Positions 11,921 to 20,546 of a stretch of 64,000 bases of DNA are shown here, in pieces. The notes under the pieces were generated by a model. That model searched no databases, was not told the DNA's origin, and saw only the letters and a list, made by a program, of their open reading frames with translations. How positions within the stretch are numbered: the stretch's first letter is position 1; every line of letters starts with the position of its first letter. The translations under genes and the position numbers were made by a program. Origin of the DNA: Acidimicrobiia bacterium (GTDB taxonomy: Bacteria; Acidobacteriota; Terriglobia; Bryobacterales; Bryobacteraceae); the NCBI GenBank assembly GCA_016871315.1, contig VFZE01000002.1, positions 62,001-126,000 of the forward strand, in the 5' to 3' direction.

Positions 11921-13455
11921 GCCCGCTCCACTTCGAGCTTCTTGCCGTACACCTGCTCAAAGGCTCCCCCCACTTGTTCGCCGGACCATTCCTCCAAAGC
12001 GATCTTGCCGCTGCCCTTGATTTGCAGAAGAACGCGCCCGTCCCTGACCTGACAACCGAGCGCCTCGACGCGCTGCTCCTTACCTCGATCGAGCGCGTCG
12101 GCCAGCCGCAGCAGCGGAATCAGCAGCAGCAGAGCCTTGCGGTCCTCTGGGGAAAGCGCCTGATAGTCGGCGTGCCTGGCTGCGGGCATTGACTTGCGAT
12201 GGAACCGGCAGAGCTGTGCGATGAGCGTGCGCTCACGGTCGGTGAAACCGGCCAGACCGGAATTCTCAATCAGGTAGGCGGAGTGCTTGTGGTGTCCGGT
12301 GTCGCTGACGAAGAGCCCGGTCTCGTACAAATAGGAGGCGGCTTCCAGCAATTTGCCCCAGTAAGGCGGCAGGCGGTGGAGCTGTTCGAGCGCTTCAAAC
12401 AGCGTGCGGCCGAATCGGGCCACCTGCCGTGCATGCTTGAGCGTGCCGGCAAAGGGCGTGGAGTACTTGCGGGCCATCTGCTCCACCACGGCGCGCTGTT
12501 CGCGGCTCAGCAGCGCCTGCTCACTTCCAACGCGGCGGGCGGCGAGATCGGCGATAATGCCATCGCGCACCCCGGCCGTCGAATAGTACATCGAAGGCAG
12601 TTGCAGTTTCTCCATCACCTGCAACAGCACCGACACACCGGCGACGATGATTTCCGCGCGCCGCGGGCCGATGCCGGTAATCCGAGCCCGCTTGGAGCGA
12701 TCCCTCTCCTGGAGTTTCCCAAGAAGCTTCCTCGCCTGCGCCGTAGTGGTTCGGCGGCGGTCGGCCTCATCGCGGCGGGCGCGGGGGACGCGGTTTGCGG
12801 AGCAGACCATGGCGGCGGCGGTGGAGCTGGTGCCGATGACGCGATCGAATTTCTGGACGCCAATCTTGTGAACCACGGGAGCGAGCTTTTCGTCGATGAA
12901 TTCGCGCAGGTGCTGGAGCTGTTTCTTCTTCGGCGGATCGTGTTTCATGAACAGGCCGGTCAAGCGAACGGCTCCCAAGGGTTTCGAGAAGCTCTCCTCG
13001 ATGCGCCCATTCTGGGAGACGATCACCTCCAGGCTTCCGCCGCCGATATCGGCGATCAGCACGCGCTTGTCCGGATGCGGCCACTGGGTCTGGATGCCGA
13101 GATGCACCAGGCGCGCCTCTTCCTGTCCGGAGATGATCTCCACCGGCGCGCCGATGGATTCCGAGGCGCGTGCAAGGAACTCGGCTTGGTTGCTGGCGTC
13201 GCGCACGGCGGCGGTGGCGACGGCGCGCACGCCGGCCACTTCCAGTTTCTGATAGGCACCGGCCATGCGCCGCAAGAAGCCGCACACCAGTTCCATCGCC
13301 TCCTGGCTGATCATGCCGCTTTCAAAGACACTGGCGCCGAGCCGTGTCACTTCGCGATCCGAGGTAAGCATCGTCCAATCGCCGCCGAGCGGAACCTCGG
13401 CTGCGAGCATGCGTACGGAGTTGGAGCCAATGTCGACAGCCGCGTAGCGGGGCAT
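11917..13455 (-). CDS. ppx: Ppx/GppA-family exopolyphosphatase with C-terminal HD domain
   Basis: 512 residues, the same size as long Ppx/GppA enzymes that hydrolyse terminal phosphates of polyphosphate or convert pppGpp to ppGpp. The actin-like ATPase fold is marked by AVDIGSNSVRML at residues 6-17 and DIGGGSLEV near 141; a GTSSTAAAM segment follows. The C-terminal third (about 310-500) is helical with HARQVARFG and RLADALDR elements typical of the appended HD-like domain. It overlaps the CHAD gene by 4 bp and follows the serine hydrolase by 22 bp. Polyphosphatase versus guanosine pentaphosphatase cannot be separated by eye; the CHAD partner favours polyphosphate. Confidence 0.9.
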   Translation of the reverse strand: MPRYAAVDIGSNSVRMLAAEVPLGGDWTMLTSDREVTRLGASVFESGMISQEAMELVCGFLRRMAGAYQKLEVAGVRAVATAAVRDASNQAEFLARASESIGAPVEIISGQEEARLVHLGIQTQWPHPDKRVLIADIGGGSLEVIVSQNGRIEESFSKPLGAVRLTGLFMKHDPPKKKQLQHLREFIDEKLAPVVHKIGVQKFDRVIGTSSTAAAMVCSANRVPRARRDEADRRRTTTAQARKLLGKLQERDRSKRARITGIGPRRAEIIVAGVSVLLQVMEKLQLPSMYYSTAGVRDGIIADLAARRVGSEQALLSREQRAVVEQMARKYSTPFAGTLKHARQVARFGRTLFEALEQLHRLPPYWGKLLEAASYLYETGLFVSDTGHHKHSAYLIENSGLAGFTDRERTLIAQLCRFHRKSMPAARHADYQALSPEDRKALLLLIPLLRLADALDRGKEQRVEALGCQVRDGRVLLQIKGSGKIALEEWSGEQVGGAFEQVYGKKLEVERA

Positions 13456-13477
13456 ATGGATATGATAGGCGGCGCGT

Positions 13478-14677
13478 TCAAGGCAGCGGGGAGGGAGTTA
13501 TGTTCACCGCATCCGCGACAGCATTCTGGAACGCGCGGACGGCCTCGGTACGGCCCCTATCCTGGGCCGCCGGCCAGGCGCTCAAAACAACGGCGATCAG
13601 CTTGCGGGCGGGGTTGAAATAAATGCGCTGTCCGAAAATGCCGATGGCGCTATAAGTTCCGGCCCCGTCGATTCCCACCCACCATTGGTAGCCGTATCCG
13701 CTGCCGGGAGCCAAGGCGCTCCGGGAGGCCTCTGTCGCTGTCACGGCATCCGCGGCCCAGTTGGGAGGAGTCACTTCCGAGGCGCCCTTGAGGAAAAAGA
13801 GGGCGAACCGGCCATAGTCGCGCAAGCTCATGCTCAGGCAGCAGCCCGCCAGCTCACGCCCTTCTATCGCGATCCAGAAGGCATCCTGCTCCATCCCCGA
13901 CGGCGCCCAGATTTTCTCGGAGAGATAGTCTGCCAGTTTCTTCTTCGTGGCGGCCATCACAATCTCGCCGGCCAGATTTGTTTCTCCGGTCTTGTAGACG
14001 AACTTCTCGCCCGGCGCGGCTTCCCGCGGCAGCTTCGCCATGTAAGTCACCAGCGGGCTTCCCCTGGAGGCATCGGTGGAGAAGGCGAAGCGGCTGACAT
14101 CGGAGGCAGCGTCGGTGTAGTCTTCATTCCATTTCACGCCGGAGGTCATATTGAGTACGTGGCGAATGCTGACGCCCTCGTACGCGGAGTCCTTCAGGCC
14201 GGGCAAGTAACGAGTAACCGGTTCGTCAATGGATGGAATGTTGCCGTCGCGGATAGCGACGCCGAGTAAAGTGGAGGTAACCGACTTCGCTACTGAGAAA
14301 GAGGTCCAGCGGCTCCGCTCATCAAAACCGAGGGCGTAGCGTTCCAAGAGAATTGTTCCTTCGTGAATCACCAGCAGGCCGGCGACGTTGTTGGCCTCCA
14401 TGAAGCGCGCCGTATTCCATGAGGAGTCTTTGTAACGATAGGAAACCTCGAAAGCTGCGCTGGCATAGGGAAGTGGGTGGATGCGCGGTCCGCGCTTGAC
14501 GGCGTGGCCGGGAAGGACCTTCTCCATGTTGCGGAAACCGAATGGTTTTTCCTGAGGCGACCAGAACAGGATCTTCGAGGCATCCGGGTAGTGAACCTGC
14601 GGCGAGGCAGGCTGGGCGAGAATCGCCGGGACGAAAGCGAGCATCGCGGCGCAGGCCAACCGGGTAACGGAGGACAT
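13478..14677 (-). CDS. Secreted serine hydrolase, class C beta-lactamase fold
   Basis: About 399 residues with a signal peptide (MSSVTRLACAAMLAFVPAIL, AQ). The active-site S-x-x-K is SVAK in TSFSVAKSVTST, followed by GLKDSAYEGVSIRHVLNMTSG, characteristic of the beta-lactamase/DAP-esterase superfamily. It is likely a periplasmic or secreted esterase/peptidase; the substrate cannot be predicted. ATG 14677 gives the clean signal peptide; the frame extends to 14707 but that would overlap the divergent kinase gene. First gene of a likely unit with ppx and the CHAD genes. Confidence 0.85.
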   Translation of the reverse strand: MSSVTRLACAAMLAFVPAILAQPASPQVHYPDASKILFWSPQEKPFGFRNMEKVLPGHAVKRGPRIHPLPYASAAFEVSYRYKDSSWNTARFMEANNVAGLLVIHEGTILLERYALGFDERSRWTSFSVAKSVTSTLLGVAIRDGNIPSIDEPVTRYLPGLKDSAYEGVSIRHVLNMTSGVKWNEDYTDAASDVSRFAFSTDASRGSPLVTYMAKLPREAAPGEKFVYKTGETNLAGEIVMAATKKKLADYLSEKIWAPSGMEQDAFWIAIEGRELAGCCLSMSLRDYGRFALFFLKGASEVTPPNWAADAVTATEASRSALAPGSGYGYQWWVGIDGAGTYSAIGIFGQRIYFNPARKLIAVVLSAWPAAQDRGRTEAVRAFQNAVADAVNITPSPLP

Positions 14678-14700
14678 ATCGATATAATAGGAGTTCCCGC

Positions 14701-15417
14701 ATGCCATCGCCCGCCTTCGCTCCCAACCGATATCGGGGCAAACTCATTGTGGTGGAGGGAATAGACGGCTCGGGAAAATCCACTCAGCTGTCGCTGTTGT
14801 CGCAGTGGCTGCGCTCGCAGGGTTTCGCCGTCGCCTTCAGCGAGTGGAACTCCTCCCCGCTGGTGCGCGCGACAACCCGCCGCGGCAAGAAGAAGGAGAT
14901 GTTCACGCCCAACACCTTCAGCCTGATTCATGCCACCGATTTCGCCGACCGGATGGAGGGCTACATATTTCCATTGATGAAGGCCGGCGCGGTGGTTTGC
15001 GCGGACCGCTACGCTTACACCGCATTCGCCCGCGATGTGGTGCGCGGCGTCAGCAGGAGCTGGGTCCGCAACCTGTACCGTTTCGCCATCCGGCCGAACC
15101 TGGCCTTTTATTTTCGCGTTCCGCTGGAGGTGGCCATCGGGCGCATACTGGGCGGGCGCGACGCCATCAAATACTACGAGGCCGGCATGGATCTGGAGCT
15201 GTCGCGCAACGTGGTGGAAAGCTTCCGGCTTTTCCAGGGGCGGATTCTGGAGGAGTACGACGCGATGGCGCAAGAGATGGGGTTCCACGTGATTGACGCG
15301 ACGGGGTCCATTGAGGAACAGCAGGAGCTGATGCGCGAGATCGTGATGAAAGAGATCGGCGACAGCTTGCACAACCATGTGCTGCGTATTCCGGAGGGAA
15401 CGCCCAATGACCGGTAA
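14701..15417 (+). CDS. Thymidylate kinase-like P-loop kinase (copy 1, intact P-loop)
   Basis: 238 residues with an intact Walker A, GIDGSGKST (residues 20-28), the DRY-like CADRYAYTAFARD motif of dTMP kinases and a C-terminal lid/helix region. AGGAG lies 8 nt before the ATG. The fold is that of nucleoside monophosphate kinases, and ATP-dependent phosphorylation of dTMP is the nearest known reaction. However, it is longer than Tmk (about 210) and stands in tandem with a related gene, so it may have another role; real Tmk could be elsewhere in the genome. Its last 11 bp overlap the second copy. Confidence 0.8.
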   Translation: MPSPAFAPNRYRGKLIVVEGIDGSGKSTQLSLLSQWLRSQGFAVAFSEWNSSPLVRATTRRGKKKEMFTPNTFSLIHATDFADRMEGYIFPLMKAGAVVCADRYAYTAFARDVVRGVSRSWVRNLYRFAIRPNLAFYFRVPLEVAIGRILGGRDAIKYYEAGMDLELSRNVVESFRLFQGRILEEYDAMAQEMGFHVIDATGSIEEQQELMREIVMKEIGDSLHNHVLRIPEGTPNDR

Positions 15418-16168
15418 GACGCCACTCGAGTTTTACGCCGAACCGCTGCCCGACGTGGACATTAGCGAACTGCAAGGCAAGCTCATCGTGATTGAAGGGC
15501 CCGACGGCGTGGGACGCACGACGCAGATTGAGCGGTTGCGCGTCTGGCTGGAGCAGTCTGGCCACGCCGTATTGGACACCGGCATGGCGCGCTCGGCGCT
15601 GGCGGGGAAGGGAATTCAGAGGGCCAAGGAAGGCAACACCTTCGGCCCGATCACGATGACTCTGTTTTATGCCACCGATTTCGCCGACAGGCTGGAGAAC
15701 GAGATTCTGCCGGCGCTGCGTGCCGGCTTTGTAGTCATCACCGACCGCTACATCTTTTCCCTGATCGCGCGGGCCGTGGCGCGGGGAGAAGATCGCAACT
15801 GGATCGAAAAGGTGGCGGGTTTCGCGCTGGTGCCGCACGCCGTTTTCTACCTGCACGCGGAGGTGAAGGACCTGGTGGCGCGCGTGGTGGCCGGCCGCGG
15901 GGCGTTCGACTATTGGGAATCCGGCATGGACTATGGATTCGGCAAGGACAAGTACGAAAGTTTCCTCCGCTACCAGGCGCGGGTGATCCGCGCGCTGGAT
16001 CAGATGGCCAAGAAGCACGAGTTCCGCACCATCGACGCCAGCCGCCCGCCGGACAAGGTATTCGCGGATCTGCAGCGTGCGATCTCGAAGATCGTGCCGG
16101 CTGCAAGCAAGCGCAAGCCGGTCAGGCCGGCAGCAGCTTCAGCACGTCGCGCACGTAGGCCCGGTTGA
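15407..16168 (+). CDS. Thymidylate kinase-like protein (copy 2, altered P-loop)
   Basis: 253 residues, paralogous to the preceding gene: shared YATDFADR/HATDFADR segment, ITDRYIFSLIARA, DYWESGMD versus KYYEAGMD. The Walker A reads GPDGVGRTT (residues 31-39): the invariant Lys is Arg. In P-loop kinases this usually destroys or strongly changes catalysis, so a regulatory or structural partner of copy 1 is possible. An N-terminal extension of about 23 residues and a basic tail (KRKPVRPAAASARRARRPG) are extra. The tail overlaps the convergent isomerase gene by 47 bp. The frame begins at 15377, but ATG 15407 is taken since it starts before the stop of copy 1 in the usual overlap style. Confidence 0.78.
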   Translation: MTGKTPLEFYAEPLPDVDISELQGKLIVIEGPDGVGRTTQIERLRVWLEQSGHAVLDTGMARSALAGKGIQRAKEGNTFGPITMTLFYATDFADRLENEILPALRAGFVVITDRYIFSLIARAVARGEDRNWIEKVAGFALVPHAVFYLHAEVKDLVARVVAGRGAFDYWESGMDYGFGKDKYESFLRYQARVIRALDQMAKKHEFRTIDASRPPDKVFADLQRAISKIVPAASKRKPVRPAAASARRARRPG

Positions 16169-17042
16169 TTTCCAGGTTCTCCTCGATCGTGCCCTCGCCC
16201 GGGCGCGGCGGGTCCAAATCGAGGGTGATCCAGCCCCGGTACCGGTGACGGATCGACTTGACGATCTCCGGAAAGGCGACGCCGCCCGTGCCGAGGTTCT
16301 TGTAGAGGTTGACCTTGCGGTGCTCCTGCTGAGTGGGCGTCGGGCCGCGCCATCCGCGATACTTCCCTTCGGTGTCCTTGAAGTGAATCGCCACCAGCCG
16401 GCCGTATTGTTCAATCATCAGCGCCAGCGGATCGATGCCCCCCAGGGTGAGGTGGGCGGTGTCCATCACCAGCCCGACCAGATCCGGATCGGTGAAACGC
16501 AGCAGGGCGTCCACCTCCTCCCGCCGCTCCACCGGCGACCAGATGTGCGGGTGCGGGGCCAGCTTCAAACCAAGTTTCGCCGTACGCCGCCCGATTTCGT
16601 TCACGGTGTCGCAGAGGTTTCGCAGCTGATCGCGAGTCGGCGCTTCCGCCGGTCTTCGCCCGAGGTTGATCTTGAAATGCTTGCAGCCGAAATGCGCGAT
16701 GAAGTCGCCGGCGAACCGCTCATGATCCTCAATCGTCTGCCTCGCTTTTGCAGGATCGAGAAAATCGACGGACATGTCGCCGCCGTTGGAGCAGGTGACC
16801 AGCGCGATGCCGGCGTCGTCGAGCTGCTTCTTCAGTTCCTTCGGCTGGCCCAGATACTTCATGATGTGATTGCGAAACGGCTCAATGCCATGGAAGCCGA
16901 AGCGGGCGGTGGTGCGTATGCCCTCTTCGATATTCATCTGCCAGATGAAACCACTGGTGGCGATGCGGATGTTGGGTTCGGCGGCTGGGGCCGCGGAAGC
17001 GGCAGCGGCAGCGGCAAGGAAATCGCGGCGGCGCAAGGTCAT
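16122..17042 (-). CDS. Tat-exported sugar phosphate isomerase/epimerase-like TIM barrel
   Basis: 306 residues. The N-terminus RRRDFLAAAAAASAAPA is a twin-arginine signal. The rest is an AP-endonuclease-2/xylose-isomerase-like TIM barrel: GFHGIEPF, a HFKINLG strand, LAPHPHIW, VMDTAHL and VAIHFKDTEG carry the expected His, Asp and Glu metal ligands. Such proteins act on keto-sugars or inositols. The start has GGGAGG 5 nt upstream and overlaps the sbcC stop (ATGA), so it is cotranscribed with sbcDC, with no obvious functional link. The long upstream extension to 17399 is a shadow of sbcC. Confidence 0.85.
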   Translation of the reverse strand: MTLRRRDFLAAAAAASAAPAAEPNIRIATSGFIWQMNIEEGIRTTARFGFHGIEPFRNHIMKYLGQPKELKKQLDDAGIALVTCSNGGDMSVDFLDPAKARQTIEDHERFAGDFIAHFGCKHFKINLGRRPAEAPTRDQLRNLCDTVNEIGRRTAKLGLKLAPHPHIWSPVERREEVDALLRFTDPDLVGLVMDTAHLTLGGIDPLALMIEQYGRLVAIHFKDTEGKYRGWRGPTPTQQEHRKVNLYKNLGTGGVAFPEIVKSIRHRYRGWITLDLDPPRPGEGTIEENLEINRAYVRDVLKLLPA

Positions 17043-18862
17043 GTGGACCTCCCTTGTGGTGCGGTGAGTGCATTGTAACTCAGGCGGCTGCCGGTGATGC
17101 TCTTTTCGACATCGATGCGGGCGGGGAGTTGTTCGGCCAGCGCGGGCAGATGGGTGACGACGCCGATGAGACGCTCGCCGTTTTCGAGCAGCTGCAATGT
17201 ATCGACCGATTTGGCGAGGCTCTCCGCATCCAATGTCGAGAAACCTTCGTCCAGGAAGAGTGACTCCAGCGCGGCGACGCCGCGCTCGCTGCCCAGGTCG
17301 GAGATGCTGGCGGCCAAGGCAAGGGCGAGCGACAGGGACGCGACAAAGGACTCGCCGCCGCTCAGCGTGGACACCGAGCGGGGCTCGCCGGCGTTCCATT
17401 GGTCGAGAACTTCAAAATCGTCGCCGGTGGCCTGGAACGAGTATCGTCCGCCGGAGAGGGTGAGGAAATGCACGGAGGCGGCGCGGGCAAGCCGCTGGAC
17501 CGATTCCGCCAGAAGGAACTGTTGGAAGTTGGCGGCGTTGAGCAGGGTGCCGAGTTGGCGGTAGAGAGCCGATTTGCGTTCCAGCCGGCGCGACTGTTCG
17601 CGCAGCTTTTTGTTCTCCTTGATGCGGTCATCCAGGGTTTGCAGAGCGGTCTGCTGTCCGGCCAGACGGATGCGCGTACGTTCCAGCAGGGCGTTGACCG
17701 CGGACTGGGCCATGTCGAGCGCCGCGGCTTCATCGCGCGCCGGCGGTAGGTCAAGCGCCGCAGTGGCGCGGGTCCATTTCTTGAGATGGGAATCGGTTTG
17801 TGCGCGCAGGGCGGCGGCGGCTGTTTCCGCGGCTTCGATCTGACGTTCCAGCAGCTGGTGCTGCATCTCGCATTGAGCACGTTCCTGCTCCTGCTTCTCC
17901 CTGTGATTGCGCAGGCGCCGTTCCGGCGCGGTTTCCTTGGGCAACTGGCGGACCAGTTGAAGGCAGACAGGGCAACGGCTGCCCAGCTTCAAGTGCAGCC
18001 GCATGTGTTCGGCGGGGCTCAATTCCCTGCGCTCCGGTTCGGGCTCTGGAACGGTGGGCTGGGCGGGAGCCTGCAGGCGCGAAGTCACGGCTGCCAGTTC
18101 GCGCTTGCGCTTGAAGAGTTCCGATTCGGATTCCTCCAGCGCGCGGCGCCTCTGCCGGAGCTCAGCGGCAAGCGGGAAACTTTTCTGCACGGCTTGCAGG
18201 CGCTCGGAAAGGCGCGCGGCTTCCAGCTCCAGCTTTGCGAGATCGGCTTCCAGGCCGGCGCGGGCTTCCGGCGAGGCTTCCGGCTGAATGAGGCCGGCTT
18301 TCCATTCGGCTTCGCGGGCCAGGTCGCGCGCCTGGTCATTGGCGCGCTGCTTCATCTGGTCATAGAGGTCGAGGCTGAGCAGGCCGGTGAGAATGCGGCG
18401 GCGTGTTGCCCTGTCGCCGCGGAGGAACTCGTCGAACTCGCCTTGCGGCAGGATGACGGCCTTGGTGAAGCCGTCGAAATCCAGGCCGACGATGCGCTCC
18501 ACTTCTTCTTCGATTTCGCGCGCCTTGCCTGTGACGGGCTGCCATTCGCCAAGCTGACGCGTCTCCAGGCGGACGGTGGCGGCGCGGTCATCCAGTGAGC
18601 GGAAGACGCGGAACTCGCGGCCGGCGGCGCGGAACTCCAGCGTCACGGTGAGCCGCGGCGCGCCCTGGCTGATCAGTTCGCGCGCGCTGCGGCCAAGACG
18701 CGCGGTGCGGCCGTAGAGGGCATAGGTGATGGCATCGAGCAGCGATGTTTTGCCGGCGCCGGTGGGGCCGGTGATGGCGAACAGGTCAAGGGCGGAGAAG
18801 TCGAGCAGGGCCGCCTCACGGAAACTGGTGAATCCGGCCAGCTCCAGCCTAACGGGGCGTAT
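17039..18862 (-). CDS. sbcC: SbcC-type exonuclease ATPase subunit, compact, apparent ATA start
   Basis: SMC-like subunit of the SbcCD nuclease that opens hairpins and DNA ends. Reading upstream of the first standard start (GTG 18646) the frame stays open and encodes the essential N-terminal lobe: LELAGFTSFREAALLDFSAL, then Walker A GPTGAGKTS and a DAITYALYGRT helix. The frame meets no ATG/GTG/TTG; an ATA at 18862 aligns with the usual initial Met (IRPVRLEL) and lies 6 nt after a perfect AGGAGG. With that start the protein has about 607 residues: short coiled coils, a CPVC zinc hook mid-way, the signature LSGGESFVASLSLALALA and Walker B LFLDEGFSTLD. Typical SbcC has about 1000. It overlaps sbcD by 14 bp. 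Confidence 0.88.
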   Translation of the reverse strand: MRPVRLELAGFTSFREAALLDFSALDLFAITGPTGAGKTSLLDAITYALYGRTARLGRSARELISQGAPRLTVTLEFRAAGREFRVFRSLDDRAATVRLETRQLGEWQPVTGKAREIEEEVERIVGLDFDGFTKAVILPQGEFDEFLRGDRATRRRILTGLLSLDLYDQMKQRANDQARDLAREAEWKAGLIQPEASPEARAGLEADLAKLELEAARLSERLQAVQKSFPLAAELRQRRRALEESESELFKRKRELAAVTSRLQAPAQPTVPEPEPERRELSPAEHMRLHLKLGSRCPVCLQLVRQLPKETAPERRLRNHREKQEQERAQCEMQHQLLERQIEAAETAAAALRAQTDSHLKKWTRATAALDLPPARDEAAALDMAQSAVNALLERTRIRLAGQQTALQTLDDRIKENKKLREQSRRLERKSALYRQLGTLLNAANFQQFLLAESVQRLARAASVHFLTLSGGRYSFQATGDDFEVLDQWNAGEPRSVSTLSGGESFVASLSLALALAASISDLGSERGVAALESLFLDEGFSTLDAESLAKSVDTLQLLENGERLIGVVTHLPALAEQLPARIDVEKSITGSRLSYNALTAPQGRST

Positions 18863-19982
18863 GAGCCACCTCCTCGTACAGTTCGCGGAACAGGGCGATC
18901 AATTCACGAGGCGGGGCGGCGTTGTGGCGCGTGCGATAGAAGGCGGCGAAGAGTTCGGCTGGTTCGAGCGAAGATGGCAGGGGCGCGGGCGTAGCTGGTT
19001 CCTGCGAGCGGTGGCGGATATCGACGGCGTTCGGGAGGCTGCGGCGAAGCTCGGCGGCAAAACCGGGCAAGGGGTGAGGCGTATCGAGTGTGACGCGGAG
19101 GAAATCATCGCCGGCCGATGTGGCGAAGGTCCGGAGCTGATCGAGGGAAAGGGAGACGTCGCGCAGGCGGCGGCCGGCGGTGAGAGGGATGCTTTCCACA
19201 TGCGCGCGTGCGCCGGCGCGTGCATCAATGAGGAGGATGCGCTTGGACTGGCCGGCCTCGCCGAAGTCAAGCTGTAGCGGGGAGCCGGCATAGTGGCAAG
19301 GTGCGCGGCAATCGATTTGCTGTGGGCGGTGGAGATGGCCGAGGGCGATGTAGTGGGCGGCTTCCGGCAAGCAGCGGGCGGGAAGGGCGTAGGGCATTGT
19401 CACGTGCGAGGCTCGTTCACTGCCGCTAACGAGCGCGCCGTGGATATGAAGATGGGCGACGACGAGGTTGACCGCGCCGTTGCGGAATTGCGACACCGCC
19501 TGCTGCAGGTGCGCGGCTACCGCATCGGCATAGACACTCGTGGAATCCATGGAGGCGCGCAACTCCGCGACCGGCACGGCAAGCCGCTCGGGAACCCAGG
19601 GCAAGGCGGCGACCACTGCGCGCTCGGAGCCCGACTCGAGTTCCACCATGCCGCCGGGATGCTGCCCGCGGACGAAGATGCGCAACGGATCCAGCAGGCG
19701 GGCGAGAGCGTCGAGCCGGTGCGGATGATCGTGATTGCCGCCGATGACGACGGCGGAGATACGCGTGCGGACGAGTTCCGCGAAAAAATTGTAGACCAGA
19801 CGCTCGCTCTCTGCGGCCGGGGCGTAGGAGTCAAACACATCGCCGGCCACCAACAGGCAATCGACGCGTTCGCGGGCGGCGATGTCGAGCAATTCAGTCA
19901 GCGCCAGGCGCAGCTCCTCCAGGCGCGGGCGGCCGCGCAGGCTCTTGCCGGCGTGCCAGTCGGCGGTGTGCAGAAGACGCAT
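18849..19982 (-). CDS. sbcD: SbcD exonuclease subunit (metallophosphoesterase)
   Basis: 377 residues. Nuclease partner of SbcC with the full calcineurin-like metal set in order: HTADWHAGK (Asp-x-His), VAGDVFDS, GGNHDHPHR, VAHLHIHG and ALGHLHRPQ, which bind two Mn ions. A C-terminal domain of about 100 residues follows, as in other SbcD/Mre11 proteins. ATG 19982 starts MRLLHTADWH, the family-standard N-terminus; the frame open to 20423 is spurious. It heads the sbcD-sbcC-isomerase unit and ends in the sbcC start region. Confidence 0.93.
   Translation of the reverse strand: MRLLHTADWHAGKSLRGRPRLEELRLALTELLDIAARERVDCLLVAGDVFDSYAPAAESERLVYNFFAELVRTRISAVVIGGNHDHPHRLDALARLLDPLRIFVRGQHPGGMVELESGSERAVVAALPWVPERLAVPVAELRASMDSTSVYADAVAAHLQQAVSQFRNGAVNLVVAHLHIHGALVSGSERASHVTMPYALPARCLPEAAHYIALGHLHRPQQIDCRAPCHYAGSPLQLDFGEAGQSKRILLIDARAGARAHVESIPLTAGRRLRDVSLSLDQLRTFATSAGDDFLRVTLDTPHPLPGFAAELRRSLPNAVDIRHRSQEPATPAPLPSSLEPAELFAAFYRTRHNAAPPRELIALFRELYEEVAHTPR
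18860..18874 (-). promoter_or_regulatory. Ribosome-binding site deciding the sbcC start (ATA codon)
   Basis: On the minus strand AGGAGG (18874-18869) is followed by a 6-nt spacer TGGCTC and then ATA (18862-18860). This is ideal Shine-Dalgarno geometry and marks ATA as the probable initiation codon. The site lies inside the last codons of sbcD. A base error turning ATG into ATA would explain it equally well. Confidence 0.6.
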
Positions 19983-20042
19983 GCTTCTAGTGATCTTCGC
20001 ATAGGGCCGCGAAGCGCCGATCAGACGCGCCATAATGAACCT

Positions 20043-20546
20043 ATGAAGCCAATACTCTGGGTTTTGTTGTTGGCGGCGGCTGCCCTTGCGGAAACGGCGG
20101 GCGGTGTCGAGTGGACAGCGCCAAGCGGATGGAAGACGCTGGGCGAACGTCCGATGCGCGCGGCCACGTATAGGGTGCCCGCGGCGGCGGGTGACAAAGA
20201 GGATGGAGAATGCGCGGTCTTCTACTTCGGACCCGGCCAGGGCGGGGGAGTGGAGGAGAATGTGCGGCGCTGGCTGGGGCAGTTCGAGGGCGGCCAGAGC
20301 GTGACGCCGAAGACGAAGCCGCAGACTGTGGCGGGAATGAAGGTGACGACCGTCGAGCATGCCGGGACTTATCTTGCCGGCGCGCCGATGGCTCCTGTAA
20401 AAACACCGAAGCCCGGTTACCATTTGATCGGCTCGATCGTCGAAGCACCAGGAGGCAATGTGTTCTTCAAATTGACAGGTCCGGCGAAAACGGTGGAGGC
20501 ATCGAGAGCGGTGTTTGAGAAGATGCTGGCGGGGATGAAGAAATGA
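20043..20546 (+). CDS. Secreted protein of unknown function
   Basis: 167 residues with a signal peptide (MKPILWVLLLAAAALAETAG). The mature part has no motif I recognise; it starts VEWTAPSGWKTLGERPMR and contains the repeated theme of a small alpha/beta protein with an FYFGPGQGGG turn. One upstream frame extension to 19293 is antisense to sbcD and discarded. The stop overlaps the next start (ATGA), so it is probably translated together with the beta-propeller protein. Confidence 0.75.
   Translation: MKPILWVLLLAAAALAETAGGVEWTAPSGWKTLGERPMRAATYRVPAAAGDKEDGECAVFYFGPGQGGGVEENVRRWLGQFEGGQSVTPKTKPQTVAGMKVTTVEHAGTYLAGAPMAPVKTPKPGYHLIGSIVEAPGGNVFFKLTGPAKTVEASRAVFEKMLAGMKK

Noticed and set aside
14684-14689. 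TATAAT as a promoter for the first thymidylate-kinase-like gene
   Set aside because: It overlaps the ribosome-binding site and has no -35 at proper distance; transcript would start almost at the ATG.
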